From assembly GCF_024171955.1 (NCBI RefSeq), contig NZ_JAMTCS010000009.1, positions 1 through 64,000 on the forward strand: a stretch of 64,000 bases of DNA, written 5' to 3'. The notes below the pieces were generated by a model. The model was given only the letters and a program-made list of their open reading frames with translations, did no database searches and had not been told where the DNA came from. The position numbers were made by a program, and so were the translations under genes. The stretch comes from Promicromonospora thailandica. Its GTDB lineage: Bacteria; Actinomycetota; Actinomycetes; Actinomycetales; Cellulomonadaceae. Position 1 is the stretch's first letter, and each line of letters opens with the position of its first letter. Positions 32,709 to 40,990 of this stretch are shown here, piece by piece.

Positions 32709-33772
32709 GCCGCTGCCCCGGCGCGCCGCTCCACCTCGCGCCGGACGACGGGCGCCACCTCGGTGCCCAGCCGCTCGATCGCGGCGAGGTGCTCGGCGTG
32801 CGGCACGCCGCCGAACCCCATCTGGAGCACCACCCGGTCGAGCCCGTAGGTGAGGTGGAACCGCATGATCTTGTCGATCACCTCCTGCGGGCTGCCCACC
32901 AGCATGCCGCCGGCCGGCGCGGTCTGGGCGTCGAAGGCGGGGCGGGGGAGCGCGAAGCCCGCGCCGCGCTGGTGGTTGTTCTCCATCATGCCCACGCGGA
33001 ACGCGGGGTACATGGTGTCGCGGGCGCCCTGGCTGGTCGCGCCGACGAAGCCGCCCGTGCTCACGCTGATGCGCAGCGCGTCGACGTCGTGCCCGGCGTC
33101 GGCGGCGGCCTGCCGGTACAGCTCGACGGGCCGCACGAAGCTGTCGACCGGCCCGAGCAGGAGGGCGAGCGCGAGGGGCAGGCCCAGCGTCCCGGTGCGG
33201 ACCGCCGACGCCGGTGTGCCGCCGACCCCCACCCAGACGGGCAGCTCGCCCAGGGGCCGGGGCGCGATGTCGAGGCCGGTCAGTGCGTGGGTGAACCGGC
33301 CGCCCGGCCACCGGGCAGGGTTGCCGGCGCGGATGGCCAGGAGGGCGTCGAGCTTCTCGCGGAACAGGTCCGAGTAGTCGGCGAGGTCGTAGCCGAACAG
33401 CGGGAACGACTCGGTGTAGGAGCCGCGGCCCGCGATGATCTCCGCGCGTCCGCCGGAGATGAGGTCGAGCGTCGCGAAGTCCTGGAAGACCCGGATCGGG
33501 TCGTCGGAGCTCAGCACGGTGACCGCGCTGGCCAGGCGGATGCGCTCGGTGCGCGTGGCGATCGCCGAGAGCACGACGGGCGGCGCCGAGACGAAGAAGT
33601 CGGAACGGTGGTGCTCGCCGACGCCGAAGACGTCGAGCCCCACCTGGTCCGCGAGCGTCGCGGCCTCCAGGGTCTCCCGCATCCGGGTCTGCGCCGACGG
33701 GCTGCGACCCGTGACCGGGTCGGGGGTGATCTCGCCGAGCGTCATGATGCCGATCTCGAACTGCTGAGCCAT
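32705..33772 (-). CDS. FMN-dependent luciferase-like monooxygenase, CE1758-like
   Basis: This 355-residue TIM-barrel monooxygenase uses FMNH2 from the coupled reductase to oxidise an unknown substrate with O2. Typical motifs are FEIGIMTLGEITPDP, VGEHHRSDFF, TERIRLASAVTVLSSDDPIR and AEIIAGRGSYTESFPLFGYD. The pair resembles the CE1758/CE1759 families named from Corynebacterium. The operon is divergent from a MarR gene, and two GGTGAA-NN-TTCACC sites lie between them, so MarR-controlled expression is likely. Confidence 0.9.
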   Translation of the reverse strand: MAQQFEIGIMTLGEITPDPVTGRSPSAQTRMRETLEAATLADQVGLDVFGVGEHHRSDFFVSAPPVVLSAIATRTERIRLASAVTVLSSDDPIRVFQDFATLDLISGGRAEIIAGRGSYTESFPLFGYDLADYSDLFREKLDALLAIRAGNPARWPGGRFTHALTGLDIAPRPLGELPVWVGVGGTPASAVRTGTLGLPLALALLLGPVDSFVRPVELYRQAAADAGHDVDALRISVSTGGFVGATSQGARDTMYPAFRVGMMENNHQRGAGFALPRPAFDAQTAPAGGMLVGSPQEVIDKIMRFHLTYGLDRVVLQMGFGGVPHAEHLAAIERLGTEVAPVVRREVERRAGAAA

Positions 33773-33796
33773 GTCTCCGGTTCCTCTCGCACAATA

Positions 33797-33810
33797 GGTG
33801 AATCTTCACC
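33797..33810. promoter_or_regulatory. MarR operator, copy 1
   Basis: GGTGAATCTTCACC is a perfect 6-bp inverted repeat around a 2-bp centre, upstream of the monooxygenase operon. The same repeat with a GT centre lies 24 bp away at 33821-33834. The adjacent MarR is the likely binder. Confidence 0.75.
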
Positions 33811-33820
33811 ATACTCTTCA

Positions 33821-33834
33821 GGTGAAGTTTCACC
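33821..33834. promoter_or_regulatory. MarR operator, copy 2
   Basis: GGTGAAGTTTCACC, extended to AGGTGAA...TTCACCT, is a perfect 16-bp palindrome with the same half-site as copy 1. It lies 30 bp before the MarR start, so it can serve both divergent promoters. Confidence 0.78.
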
Positions 33835-33863
33835 TAATGCCTCGTGCGGGGTAGAGTCGCCGC

Positions 33864-34325
33864 GTGGCTGACGTGACCGGGATCGAGCCGGAGGAGTGGG
33901 CGCTCTGGCGCGCGTTCCTCGTCTCGCACGCGCAGGTGTCGCGGCGCATCGACGCGCAGCTCCACCGCGACTCCGGGCTCGCCCAGGGCGAGTACGCCAC
34001 GATGACGTCGATCCTGGAGGCGCCCGGCCGCAGGCTGCGCGTCGGCCAGATCGCCGCTGCGCTCGGCTGGGAGAAGAGCCGGGCCTCGCACCTGGTCGGC
34101 CGCATGGAGCGGCGCGGGCTGCTCGCCCGCGAGGTCTGCGCCGACGACGCGCGGGCCACGGACATCACCGTCACGCCGGAGGGGCGCCGGGCCTACCTCG
34201 GCGCCGTGCGGGGCCACGCCGCCGAGGTGCGGCGGGTCTTCCTCGACCACGTCCGCCCGGAGGAGCGCGCGGTGGTCACCGACGTGCTCACGCGAGTCCT
34301 GGACAACCTGGGCCCGACGCCCTGA
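33864..34325 (+). CDS. MarR-family regulator
   Basis: This 153-residue dimeric winged-helix repressor has its wHTH at about residues 55-110 (LRVGQIAAALGWEKSRASHL, VGRMERRGLLAREVCADDAR, TDITVTPEGRRAY), a standard MarR pattern. The GTG start gives MADVTGIEPEEWALWRAFL, in which helix one begins normally. It is divergent from the flavin monooxygenase operon, with a pair of matching palindromes between, so it is the probable local repressor. The ligand is unknown. Confidence 0.92.
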   Translation: MADVTGIEPEEWALWRAFLVSHAQVSRRIDAQLHRDSGLAQGEYATMTSILEAPGRRLRVGQIAAALGWEKSRASHLVGRMERRGLLAREVCADDARATDITVTPEGRRAYLGAVRGHAAEVRRVFLDHVRPEERAVVTDVLTRVLDNLGPTP

Positions 34326-34326
34326 C

Positions 34327-34410
34327 GGCGGCGCCGAGATCGGTCGGTCGCCCCGAGATCGGTCGCTCGATGGACCGATCTCGGGGCAACCGACCGATCT
34401 CGGCGCCGCC
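34327..34410. repeat. palindromic element C between convergent genes
   Basis: This 84-bp hairpin has 38-bp arms with a single mismatch and an 8-base loop GCTCGATG. Each arm contains the motif CCGAGATCGGTC twice, at its two ends. It begins two bases after the MarR stop and ends 19 bp before the stop of the convergent LLM gene, so it may terminate transcription from both. It has the same layout as the unrelated element at 52228-52291. Confidence 0.88.
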
Positions 34411-34428
34411 CGGGATGGGTGGCGCTGG

Positions 34429-35346
34429 TCAGGCGCGGGGGACCAGGGTGCGGAGCTCCTCGAGCAGCTCGATCTGGACGTCCAGCGGCTCGGGTGACGG
34501 CCACGCGAACATGACGGCGTCGACGCCCCGCTCGCGCAGCGGCTCGATGTCCGCGGCGATCTGCTTCGGGGTGCCGCCCAGGTACGGGTGGTCGCCGCTG
34601 TCGGCGGTGGCGACCATGGGGGAGTTGGACTGGGCCGTGACGGTCAGGGCGGCGGCGTCCCGGCCGAGCCGCTCGGCCTCCGTGCGGAACCGGGTCGTCA
34701 TCCGCGTGACGTCGTCCAGCGAGAGCGAGACGGGCGTGATGCCGTCGGCGATGCGGGCCGCCCGGTCGATGCCGGCGTCCGTGAACGCACCCATGACGAT
34801 CGGGATGTCGCCGTGCACGGGCTTCGGATTGATCTCCGAGGGCTCGATCGAGTAGAAGCGGCCCTCGTACTCGACGGGGTCGGGTCCCCAGGCGGCGCGG
34901 ATCGCCGCGACGATGTCGTCCATGCCGGCGCCGCGGCGCTTCCAGGGGATGTTCGCGGTCGCGTACTCCTGCGCCATGGAGCCCTGGCCGAAGCCCGCGA
35001 TCACGCGGCCGCCGCCGCTGAACTGGTCGAGTGTGGCGAACCGGCGCGCCAGCACCACGGGTGGGTGCAGCAGTGCGGTGATGATGCTCGTGCCCAGGGT
35101 GATCCGGCTGGTGAGCGCTGCCACGTGGCTCAGCGTCTGCAGCGGTTCATAGGTGGTCCGGTAGATCTCGGGGGCGGGTCCGAGCGTGCCGTCGGGGCCG
35201 GGCCAGACCGGGGCGATCGGGCGCAGCACCCGCTCGTAGGTCCACAGCGAGTCGTAGTCGAGCCGCTCGGCGGCCTGGGCGATCGTGGTGATGGCGGCGG
35301 GCGACGCGTGCGGCCCCGACACGGGCAGCATGATTCCTAGCTTCAC
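34429..35346 (-). CDS. LLM-class flavin (F420 or FMN)-dependent oxidoreductase
   Basis: This 305-residue luciferase-like TIM-barrel protein is close to the F420-dependent group (GIMLPVSGPHASPAAI, DYDSLWTYERVLRPIAP, SRITLGTSIITALLHPP, GGRVIAGFGQGSMAQEY). The C-terminal PYLGGTPKQIAADIEPLRER is typical. The GTG at 35346 (VKLGIMLPV) begins at the first strand, and the preceding sequence is purine-rich (GAAAGAGAG). A perfect CTTCAAGCTTGAAG palindrome lies 43 bp upstream, between this gene and the MarR gene. Substrate unknown. Confidence 0.88.
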   Translation of the reverse strand: MKLGIMLPVSGPHASPAAITTIAQAAERLDYDSLWTYERVLRPIAPVWPGPDGTLGPAPEIYRTTYEPLQTLSHVAALTSRITLGTSIITALLHPPVVLARRFATLDQFSGGGRVIAGFGQGSMAQEYATANIPWKRRGAGMDDIVAAIRAAWGPDPVEYEGRFYSIEPSEINPKPVHGDIPIVMGAFTDAGIDRAARIADGITPVSLSLDDVTRMTTRFRTEAERLGRDAAALTVTAQSNSPMVATADSGDHPYLGGTPKQIAADIEPLRERGVDAVMFAWPSPEPLDVQIELLEELRTLVPRA

Positions 35347-35388
35347 GAGACTCTCTTTCGGCTGGAAGGTGCGTCGATCATAAGAATG

Positions 35389-35402
35389 CTTCAAGCTTGA
35401 AG
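35389..35402. promoter_or_regulatory. palindromic operator upstream of the LLM gene
   Basis: CTTCAAGCTTGAAG is a perfect 14-bp palindrome in an AT-rich promoter region just upstream of the LLM oxidoreductase. The short symmetric form is typical of MarR or TetR sites, and the MarR encoded at 35490 is the nearest candidate. Confidence 0.6.
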
Positions 35403-35422
35403 TCAATCGTGAAGTAAGCCCG

Positions 35423-35487
35423 CACCGCAGACGTGTCAGACCCTCCGGCCACCCGGGGTGCCCGGAGGGTCTGACACGTGCGCGGTG
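35423..35487. repeat. palindromic repeat A, copy 2 (terminator-like)
   Basis: This 65-bp hairpin has arms of about 32 bases with core GTGTCAGACCCTCCGG and only a few mismatches. It begins two bases beyond the MarR stop. It shares GTGTCAGACCCTC with copy 1 at 20169-20222. It probably marks the end of the trpEG-marR transcript. Confidence 0.85.
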
Positions 35488-35489
35488 GG

Positions 35490-36017
35490 TCAGCGCGGGG
35501 GCCAGGACTTGCCCGGCTCGACCCGGTCGGCGACGGCGCGGCCGATCCGGTCGAGCTGGGCGACCTGGTCGGCGTCGAGCGCGTCGAAGACGTACCTCCG
35601 CACGGCGCCGACGTGGCCGGGCGCAGCCTGCTCGACCAGTGCCATACCGGCGTCGGTCAGCGTGGCCACGGTGATGCGCGCGTTGTCGGGGCACGGCGTG
35701 CGGACCAGGAGGCCGCGCGTCTCCAGGCGCTTGGCCACGTTCGACAGCCGCGAGAGCGAGCCGTTGGCGAACTCGGCCAGGTCGCTCATGTGCATGTGCC
35801 GGCCGGGTGCCATGGACAGGGACGCGAGCACCACGTACTCGAAGTAGGACAGCCCGCTGTCGCGTTGCAGCTGCGCGTCGATGGCCCCGGGAAGCTTGAG
35901 CAGCAGCCACGACAAGGACACCCAGGCGTCGTTCTCCTGGGGCGTCAGCCACCGCACCTCGTCCCGGCCTTCCACGGCGCCCAGCGTACTGGCCGGCGCG
36001 CCGGTCGCCGTGGTCAT
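35490..36017 (-). CDS. MarR-family regulator co-transcribed with trpEG
   Basis: This 175-residue MarR protein has wHTH elements HMHMSDLAEFANGSLSRLSN, VAKRLETRGLLVRTPC, NARITVATLTDAG. The ATG at 36017 overlaps the TGA of the fused anthranilate synthase gene as ATGA, so the two are translationally coupled. A regulator of this kind next to a chorismate enzyme could sense an aromatic acid. The palindrome at 35389 is a candidate site. A terminator-like repeat follows immediately. Confidence 0.9.
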   Translation of the reverse strand: MTTATGAPASTLGAVEGRDEVRWLTPQENDAWVSLSWLLLKLPGAIDAQLQRDSGLSYFEYVVLASLSMAPGRHMHMSDLAEFANGSLSRLSNVAKRLETRGLLVRTPCPDNARITVATLTDAGMALVEQAAPGHVGAVRRYVFDALDADQVAQLDRIGRAVADRVEPGKSWPPR

Positions 36018-37957
36018 CCGGCCCGCACCATGCCCGGCTCCGTGCGGCCGGCGACCCCCAGCACGTGGCGCACGAGGGTGTCCAGGACGGTGAGGCCGTC
36101 CGCGGACAGCACCGACTCCAGGTGACCCTGGACCGAGGCCACGCCCGGTCCGCGCAACGCGGTGAGCACGCCGTCGGCGTCGGCGGACGGCTCCAGCGCG
36201 AGCCGCGCCACGGGGTTGTCGGCGTCCGCCGCCACGACCGTGGCGAGCATCGCGCCGAAGGTGTTGTAGTAGCCGACGGCGGCCGGGGTGCCGAGCACGT
36301 CGGCCTCCAGCCGCACACCCTGCCGCGGTGCGGGCAGGGGCCGCACCGGGAACCCGGCGAGGCCCGCCAGCACCTGGTGGCTGAGGCAGACCGCGAGCAG
36401 CGGCAGGCCCGCGGCCACCCGCTCGTGGATGCGGCGGACGACGGCGGCGATGCGCGGGTCGGCCCCGTCGCGCGGGTCGCCCGGGCCGGGCCCGAGGACG
36501 ACCAGGTCGTCGGCGAGCACGTCGGTGACGGCGTCCCACCGCACCACGCGCGCGTCCATGCCGAGGTGCCGCAGCTGGTGGGCGAGCATCGTCGTGAACT
36601 GGTCCTCGTGGTCGACCACGAGCACGCTGCGCCCCGCGAGCGGCGAGCCGGGCTCGGCGACGGCGGGCCCGTCGTCCTGCGGCCGCACCCAGAACTCGGC
36701 CAGCTGCCGGTTGCGGGCCGTCAGCGCCTCGGCCACGCCGTCCTGCGCGTTGAGGTCGACGACGGTGTCCGGGGCGGCGCCGCGCGGGATCAGCCCGAGC
36801 GAGGCGAGCACCCCGGACGCCTTGGCCCGGGTCTCGGCGACCTCGTGCTCGGGCACCGAGTGCCGCACGAGGGTGGCGCCGGCGGGGACCGACACGCGGC
36901 CGCCGTCGTGCAGGTAGGCCGTGCGGATCAGGATCGGGGCGTCGAGCGAGTAGGAGGTACCGTCCGGTTCGAACAGAGCCAGGAACCCCGAGTAGTAGCC
37001 GCGCGGGCGGGTCTCGTGGCGCGCGATCACCGTGCAGGCGTTCTCCATCGGCGAGCCCGTGACCGTCGGCGCGAACATGGTCAGCCGCAGCGCCTCGCGC
37101 GGGTCGGCGCTGGTGCGCCCCTCCAGGAGGTACTCCGTGTGGCTCAGGCGCGCCATCTGCTTGAGGTACGGCCCGAGGATGCGCCCGCCGCCAGGGCAGA
37201 GCGCGCTCATCATCTTCATCTCCTCGTCGACCACCATGAAGAGCTCCTCGTTCTCCTTGGTGTCGTGCAGGAACTCCAGCACGCCCTCGCGGGTGGGGCC
37301 CGTGGCGGGGTGGCGGTAGGTGCCGCTGATCGGGTTCATCCGGGCCACACCGTCGTGCAGGGTCAGGTGCCGCTCCGGCGTCGCGCCCGCGAGGGACACC
37401 GCCGCCGCGGCCGGCCCCGTGGCCTGCGCCGGTGCCGGGGCGTGCACCGCGAAGGTCCAGTACGAGCCGACCTCGTGCACGAGCAGCGCGCGGAACCAGG
37501 AGGTGAGGGCGGGCACGCGCGCCGCCTCGGTCCGGGCCTCGAAGCTGCGCATCACCACGAAGTTGGCGCCGGCGCCCTGCCCGATCTCGTCGTCGATCAC
37601 GCGGCGCACGATCCCCGCGTACTCGTCGTCCGGGATGTCGAAGCCCCGCGGCTCGGCGGCCACGGGCTCGGGCGGCAGCGCGGCGAGGGCGTCCGGCAGC
37701 GGCACCCGCTCCCGCTCGCGCACCACGAGGCAGCGCAGCGGGGCGCCGTCGTCCTGCACGGTGAAACCGCGCTCGCGCGCCTGCCGGTAGGGGACGACGG
37801 CGAGCACGGGCGCGCCGTCGAGCGGGATGTCGCCGAGCAGGTCGGCGTCGACGACGTCGCCGGTCAGCACCTCGACGTCGGTGCCGCCGTGGCGGCGCAG
37901 GAGCGCGAAGGGGAGCGATCCGTCGGAGGCGAGGACGCGGTCGAGGAGGGGGTGCAT
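36014..37957 (-). CDS. fused TrpE-TrpG anthranilate synthase (PhzE-like)
   Basis: This 647-residue fusion makes anthranilate, or an aminodeoxyisochorismate-type product, from chorismate and glutamine. The N-terminal synthase half (to about 430) has MNPISGTYRHPATGPTREG, DEEMKMMSALCPGGG, RLSHTEYLLEGRTS and FAPTVTGSPMENA, which resemble PhzE closely. The C-terminal glutamine amidotransferase half has LVVLGPGPGDPRD, nucleophile Cys in LAVCLSHQVLAG, and His/Glu in VQGHLESVL. GGAAGG precedes the ATG at 37957. A leader peptide with two tandem Trp codons and an attenuator hairpin lie upstream, favouring a role in tryptophan synthesis over phenazine. Confidence 0.9.
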   Translation of the reverse strand: MHPLLDRVLASDGSLPFALLRRHGGTDVEVLTGDVVDADLLGDIPLDGAPVLAVVPYRQARERGFTVQDDGAPLRCLVVRERERVPLPDALAALPPEPVAAEPRGFDIPDDEYAGIVRRVIDDEIGQGAGANFVVMRSFEARTEAARVPALTSWFRALLVHEVGSYWTFAVHAPAPAQATGPAAAAVSLAGATPERHLTLHDGVARMNPISGTYRHPATGPTREGVLEFLHDTKENEELFMVVDEEMKMMSALCPGGGRILGPYLKQMARLSHTEYLLEGRTSADPREALRLTMFAPTVTGSPMENACTVIARHETRPRGYYSGFLALFEPDGTSYSLDAPILIRTAYLHDGGRVSVPAGATLVRHSVPEHEVAETRAKASGVLASLGLIPRGAAPDTVVDLNAQDGVAEALTARNRQLAEFWVRPQDDGPAVAEPGSPLAGRSVLVVDHEDQFTTMLAHQLRHLGMDARVVRWDAVTDVLADDLVVLGPGPGDPRDGADPRIAAVVRRIHERVAAGLPLLAVCLSHQVLAGLAGFPVRPLPAPRQGVRLEADVLGTPAAVGYYNTFGAMLATVVAADADNPVARLALEPSADADGVLTALRGPGVASVQGHLESVLSADGLTVLDTLVRHVLGVAGRTEPGMVRAG

Positions 37958-38022
37958 GCGGGGACCTTCCTGGTGCGGGCCGCCCTGCCCGGACCGAAGG
38001 TCCTCGTCGGAGAGAAACGAGA

Positions 38023-38049
38023 ACGACCGCCCCGGGGCGAGGCGGTCGT
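38023..38049 (-). terminator. attenuator hairpin before trpEG
   Basis: On the minus strand ACGACCGCC pairs with GGCGGTCGT around a 9-base loop and is followed by TCTCGTTTCTC. It lies between the Trp leader peptide and the trpEG start, where a transcription attenuator is expected. The competing anti-terminator pairing was not worked out. Confidence 0.7.
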
Positions 38050-38080
38050 GGACGTGTGAGTGGATGCGTCGCGAACCCGC

Positions 38081-38125
38081 CTAGTCGGCGGGCCACCAGT
38101 CGAGGCAGATGCGGGGCGACGTCAT
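38081..38125 (-). CDS. tryptophan leader peptide
   Basis: This 14-residue open frame reads MTSPRICLDWWPAD, with tandem Trp codons ten codons into the message. It lies 123 bp upstream of trpEG on the same strand and just ahead of a hairpin with a T-rich tail. Ribosome stalling at the Trp codons when charged tRNA-Trp is low would prevent the terminator forming, as in classical trp attenuation. The ribosome site is weak, so the message may be nearly leaderless. Confidence 0.82.
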   Translation of the reverse strand: MTSPRICLDWWPAD

Positions 38126-38205
38126 GGCAGGAACGGTAGCCGGGTGCGGGCGAGGTGTCCACAGGGCGCGGGCGGTCCCGGCGGGACCACCCGCGCCCGG
38201 CCCCG

Positions 38206-40941
38206 TCACCGGCGCACGGTGACCTTGACCGTCGTCCAGTCCCGGGTGCCCTCGTCGTCGGTCGCGACGAGCCGCGCGGTGTACGTGCCCGGCTCGGCGT
38301 AGGTGTGCGTCGCGGCCGGACCCTGCGCCGTCGTCCCGTCGCCGAGATCCCAGGCGTAGGAGACGATCTCCCGGCCCTCCGGCGCCGCGGCGGACCCGGA
38401 CAGGTCGACGGGGACGCCGGCCCGGACACCGCGGACGGGGTCGGCGGTGACGACCGGCGCCGTGTCGTCGGCGACGCCGCGGCCGTGGAACACGAGCCAG
38501 TCGAGACCGAGGTCGGCGCCGCCCTCGGGCTCGTGCCGGCTCGTGGCGACGAGGTACAGGGTGGTCTCGCCCTGCTCGCCGCGGATCCCGACCGTCGGGG
38601 AGACGACCTGCCCGGTCCCGGTCGCCGCGTCGAGGCGGACCCGGCCGAGCACGCGCCCGGTCGGGCTGCCCGTCCGCACCTCGACCGTCGCGTCGGCCGC
38701 ACCGCGGACGGCGCCGACCGTGAGACCGTCGATGCCGCGCAGGTCGAGGGGGCCGAACGCGATCCAGTCGCCGTGGTCGACGTCGGTGACGAGCCGGCCG
38801 CCGCGGGCGTCCGCGCCGTCGGCCACCGTGACGCCCGAGCTGCCGGAGAAGAACTCCGCCTCCTTGTCGCGCACCTGCAGGCGGGCGGTGTCCTGCCCGG
38901 TCAGCTCCGGCACGTCCCCGGCGCCGAGGTCCTGGTAGCCCGCCCCGAGCACGGGGTAGACGTTCTGGCCCACGCCGTGGTCCGCGGGGTCGAGGAACAC
39001 CGCCCCGGCGCAGCCCGTGTAGTTGTCCAGGGGGTGCGCGTGCGCGTCGTGCCCGAGCATGGTGCTCACCGTGACGCGCTCGCAGTCGATGGTGCCCGCC
39101 CCGGTGGACCCGTCCTCGGCGTCGGACACGTCGACCGAGTACTCGACGGTGTCACCGAGCTCGGCGAAGCCGCCGTGCACGGGTGCCCCGAAGGAGACGT
39201 CGGGCCGGGTGTTGCCCGCCGTGATCTTCTGCACGGAGACGCCGGTGAACCCCTCGCCGTCCGTGACCGTCAGCCGCGCGCTGAACTGGCCGCGCGTCGT
39301 GTAGGTGTGCGTGGGGGCGGCCTGCGTGGAGTCGACGACGCCGTCGTTCTCGAAGTCCCACGCGTACGTGATGTCGAGGCCGTCGGGGCTCTCGCTGGCC
39401 GCGCCGTCGAACGCGACGGTCAGCGGCTCCGGACCCGAGTCGACGTCGGCCGTGAACCGCGAGATCGGCCGGCGGCCGTCGGCGGCGTAGTCGATGCGGT
39501 AGATGCCGGCGTCGGTGTTGCTGCTGCCGCGCCCGGCGCCCGAGCCGACGCCGAAGTCGATGACGTAGAGCGAGCCGTCGGGCCCGAACTCCGCCTCGAA
39601 CGGGGCCACGAACGTCTCGTCGGGCAGGAACGGGTCGATCGAGAGCAGCTCGCCGGTGGCCTCGTCGAGCGAGAGCGTGCGGTAGAAGTTGCGCGCGTAC
39701 TCCGAGACGAACCACGTGCCGTCGAAGTCCGCCGGGAACTTCGTCTTCACGTCGAGGTCCGGGTCGTAGCGGTACACCGGCCCGCCCATCGGGGCCGCTC
39801 CGCCGGAGCCCATCTCGGGGAACTCCTCGGACGGCCCGTAGCCGTACCAGACCAGCGGCTCCTGCGACGGCGGCAGCTCGCGCAGCCCCGTGTTGTTGGG
39901 GGAGTCGTTGACGGGGTGGGCGCAGTCGAACGGTTCGCCCGAGACCCCGGTGGCGAAGTCGTAGTCGATGTACGCCTGGTTGTCGGCGTGGCAGTACGGC
40001 CAGCCGTGGTTGCCCGGTTCGGTCATCCGGATGAGCTCGACCTGGCCGTCGGGACCGCGCAGCGGGTCGGCGACGCGGGCGTCCGGCCCGTAGTCGCCCA
40101 CCAGCACCGCCCCGGTGCCGGGGTCGACGGTGATCCGGAACGGGTTGCGGAAGCCCATGCCGTAGATCTCCGGGCGGGTGCCCTCGGTGCCCGGCGCGAA
40201 CAGGTTGCCGTCCGGGACCGTGTAGGTGCCGTCGTCCTGCGGGGTGATCCGCAGGATCTTGCCGCGCAGGTCGTTCGTGTTGGCGGACGTGCCCTGCGCG
40301 TCCCAGCCCCGGCGGCCGGGCCGCTCGTCGATCGGGGTGTAGCCCTGCTGGTCGAACGGGTCGGAGTTGTCGCCGGTGGCCACGTACAGGTCGCCGTCGG
40401 GACCCATGGCGAGCGAGCCGGCCATGTGCGAGTTGGCGCGGCCCTCGCCGCGCCAGATGGTGTAGTCGAGCAGGCGCTCTTCCGACGCCGGGTCGATCGT
40501 GTCGTCGGGCCCCATCGTGAACCGCGAGAGGTTCATCCGCGCGACGTCGGGGTCGCTCCACAGCAGGTACAGCCACCCGTTGTCGGTGAAGTCCGGGTCC
40601 AGGGTCAGGCCCAGCAGGCCGTCCGACTGCGTGAGCAGGTCCAGGGAGTAGTCCAGGTCCAGGGCCGTGGTCTGGCGCAGCGTGTCCTGATCCAGCACGA
40701 TCACCTGGCCCGTGCGCTGGATGTAGACGACGCGGCCGTCGTCGGCCACGTCGAGCTCGAACGGGTCGGCCAGGCCCTCGGTGACCAGGGGCACCTTGTC
40801 GAACTGGAGGTCGGCGTCGTGCGCCGTGGCGGCCGTCGTGGCGGGGACCAGGGCGCCGAGCGCGACGACCAGGCCGGTCGTCGCGGCCAGGGCCCGGCGG
40901 TGTGCCCGGCGGTGGAGTATCCAGCGGTGTGGTGCGGACAT
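38206..40941 (-). CDS. secreted sugar-dehydrogenase-like propeller with PKD and CBM domains
   Basis: This 911-residue exported protein has a signal peptide (ending about TTAATAHD), then a GSDH-type six-bladed propeller (about 55-480) with GLLGLTLDPDFTDNGWLYL, NDLRGKILRITPQDDGTY, EIYGMGFRNPFRI and EPGNHGWPYC. The end of the propeller is EFGPDGSLYVIDFG. PKD domain one is at 487-580, a CBM6/35-like region at about 690-825, and PKD two at 830-911. The fold suggests oxidation of a sugar, often with PQQ. GAGGGAG precedes the ATG at 40941. It is the third gene of an exported three-gene operon, and its in vivo cofactor is unknown. Confidence 0.87.
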   Translation of the reverse strand: MSAPHRWILHRRAHRRALAATTGLVVALGALVPATTAATAHDADLQFDKVPLVTEGLADPFELDVADDGRVVYIQRTGQVIVLDQDTLRQTTALDLDYSLDLLTQSDGLLGLTLDPDFTDNGWLYLLWSDPDVARMNLSRFTMGPDDTIDPASEERLLDYTIWRGEGRANSHMAGSLAMGPDGDLYVATGDNSDPFDQQGYTPIDERPGRRGWDAQGTSANTNDLRGKILRITPQDDGTYTVPDGNLFAPGTEGTRPEIYGMGFRNPFRITVDPGTGAVLVGDYGPDARVADPLRGPDGQVELIRMTEPGNHGWPYCHADNQAYIDYDFATGVSGEPFDCAHPVNDSPNNTGLRELPPSQEPLVWYGYGPSEEFPEMGSGGAAPMGGPVYRYDPDLDVKTKFPADFDGTWFVSEYARNFYRTLSLDEATGELLSIDPFLPDETFVAPFEAEFGPDGSLYVIDFGVGSGAGRGSSNTDAGIYRIDYAADGRRPISRFTADVDSGPEPLTVAFDGAASESPDGLDITYAWDFENDGVVDSTQAAPTHTYTTRGQFSARLTVTDGEGFTGVSVQKITAGNTRPDVSFGAPVHGGFAELGDTVEYSVDVSDAEDGSTGAGTIDCERVTVSTMLGHDAHAHPLDNYTGCAGAVFLDPADHGVGQNVYPVLGAGYQDLGAGDVPELTGQDTARLQVRDKEAEFFSGSSGVTVADGADARGGRLVTDVDHGDWIAFGPLDLRGIDGLTVGAVRGAADATVEVRTGSPTGRVLGRVRLDAATGTGQVVSPTVGIRGEQGETTLYLVATSRHEPEGGADLGLDWLVFHGRGVADDTAPVVTADPVRGVRAGVPVDLSGSAAAPEGREIVSYAWDLGDGTTAQGPAATHTYAEPGTYTARLVATDDEGTRDWTTVKVTVRR

Positions 40942-40990
40942 CAACACTCCCTCGTGCTGGTCGGATCGGGGTGGGGGGCGGGGCGCGCGC

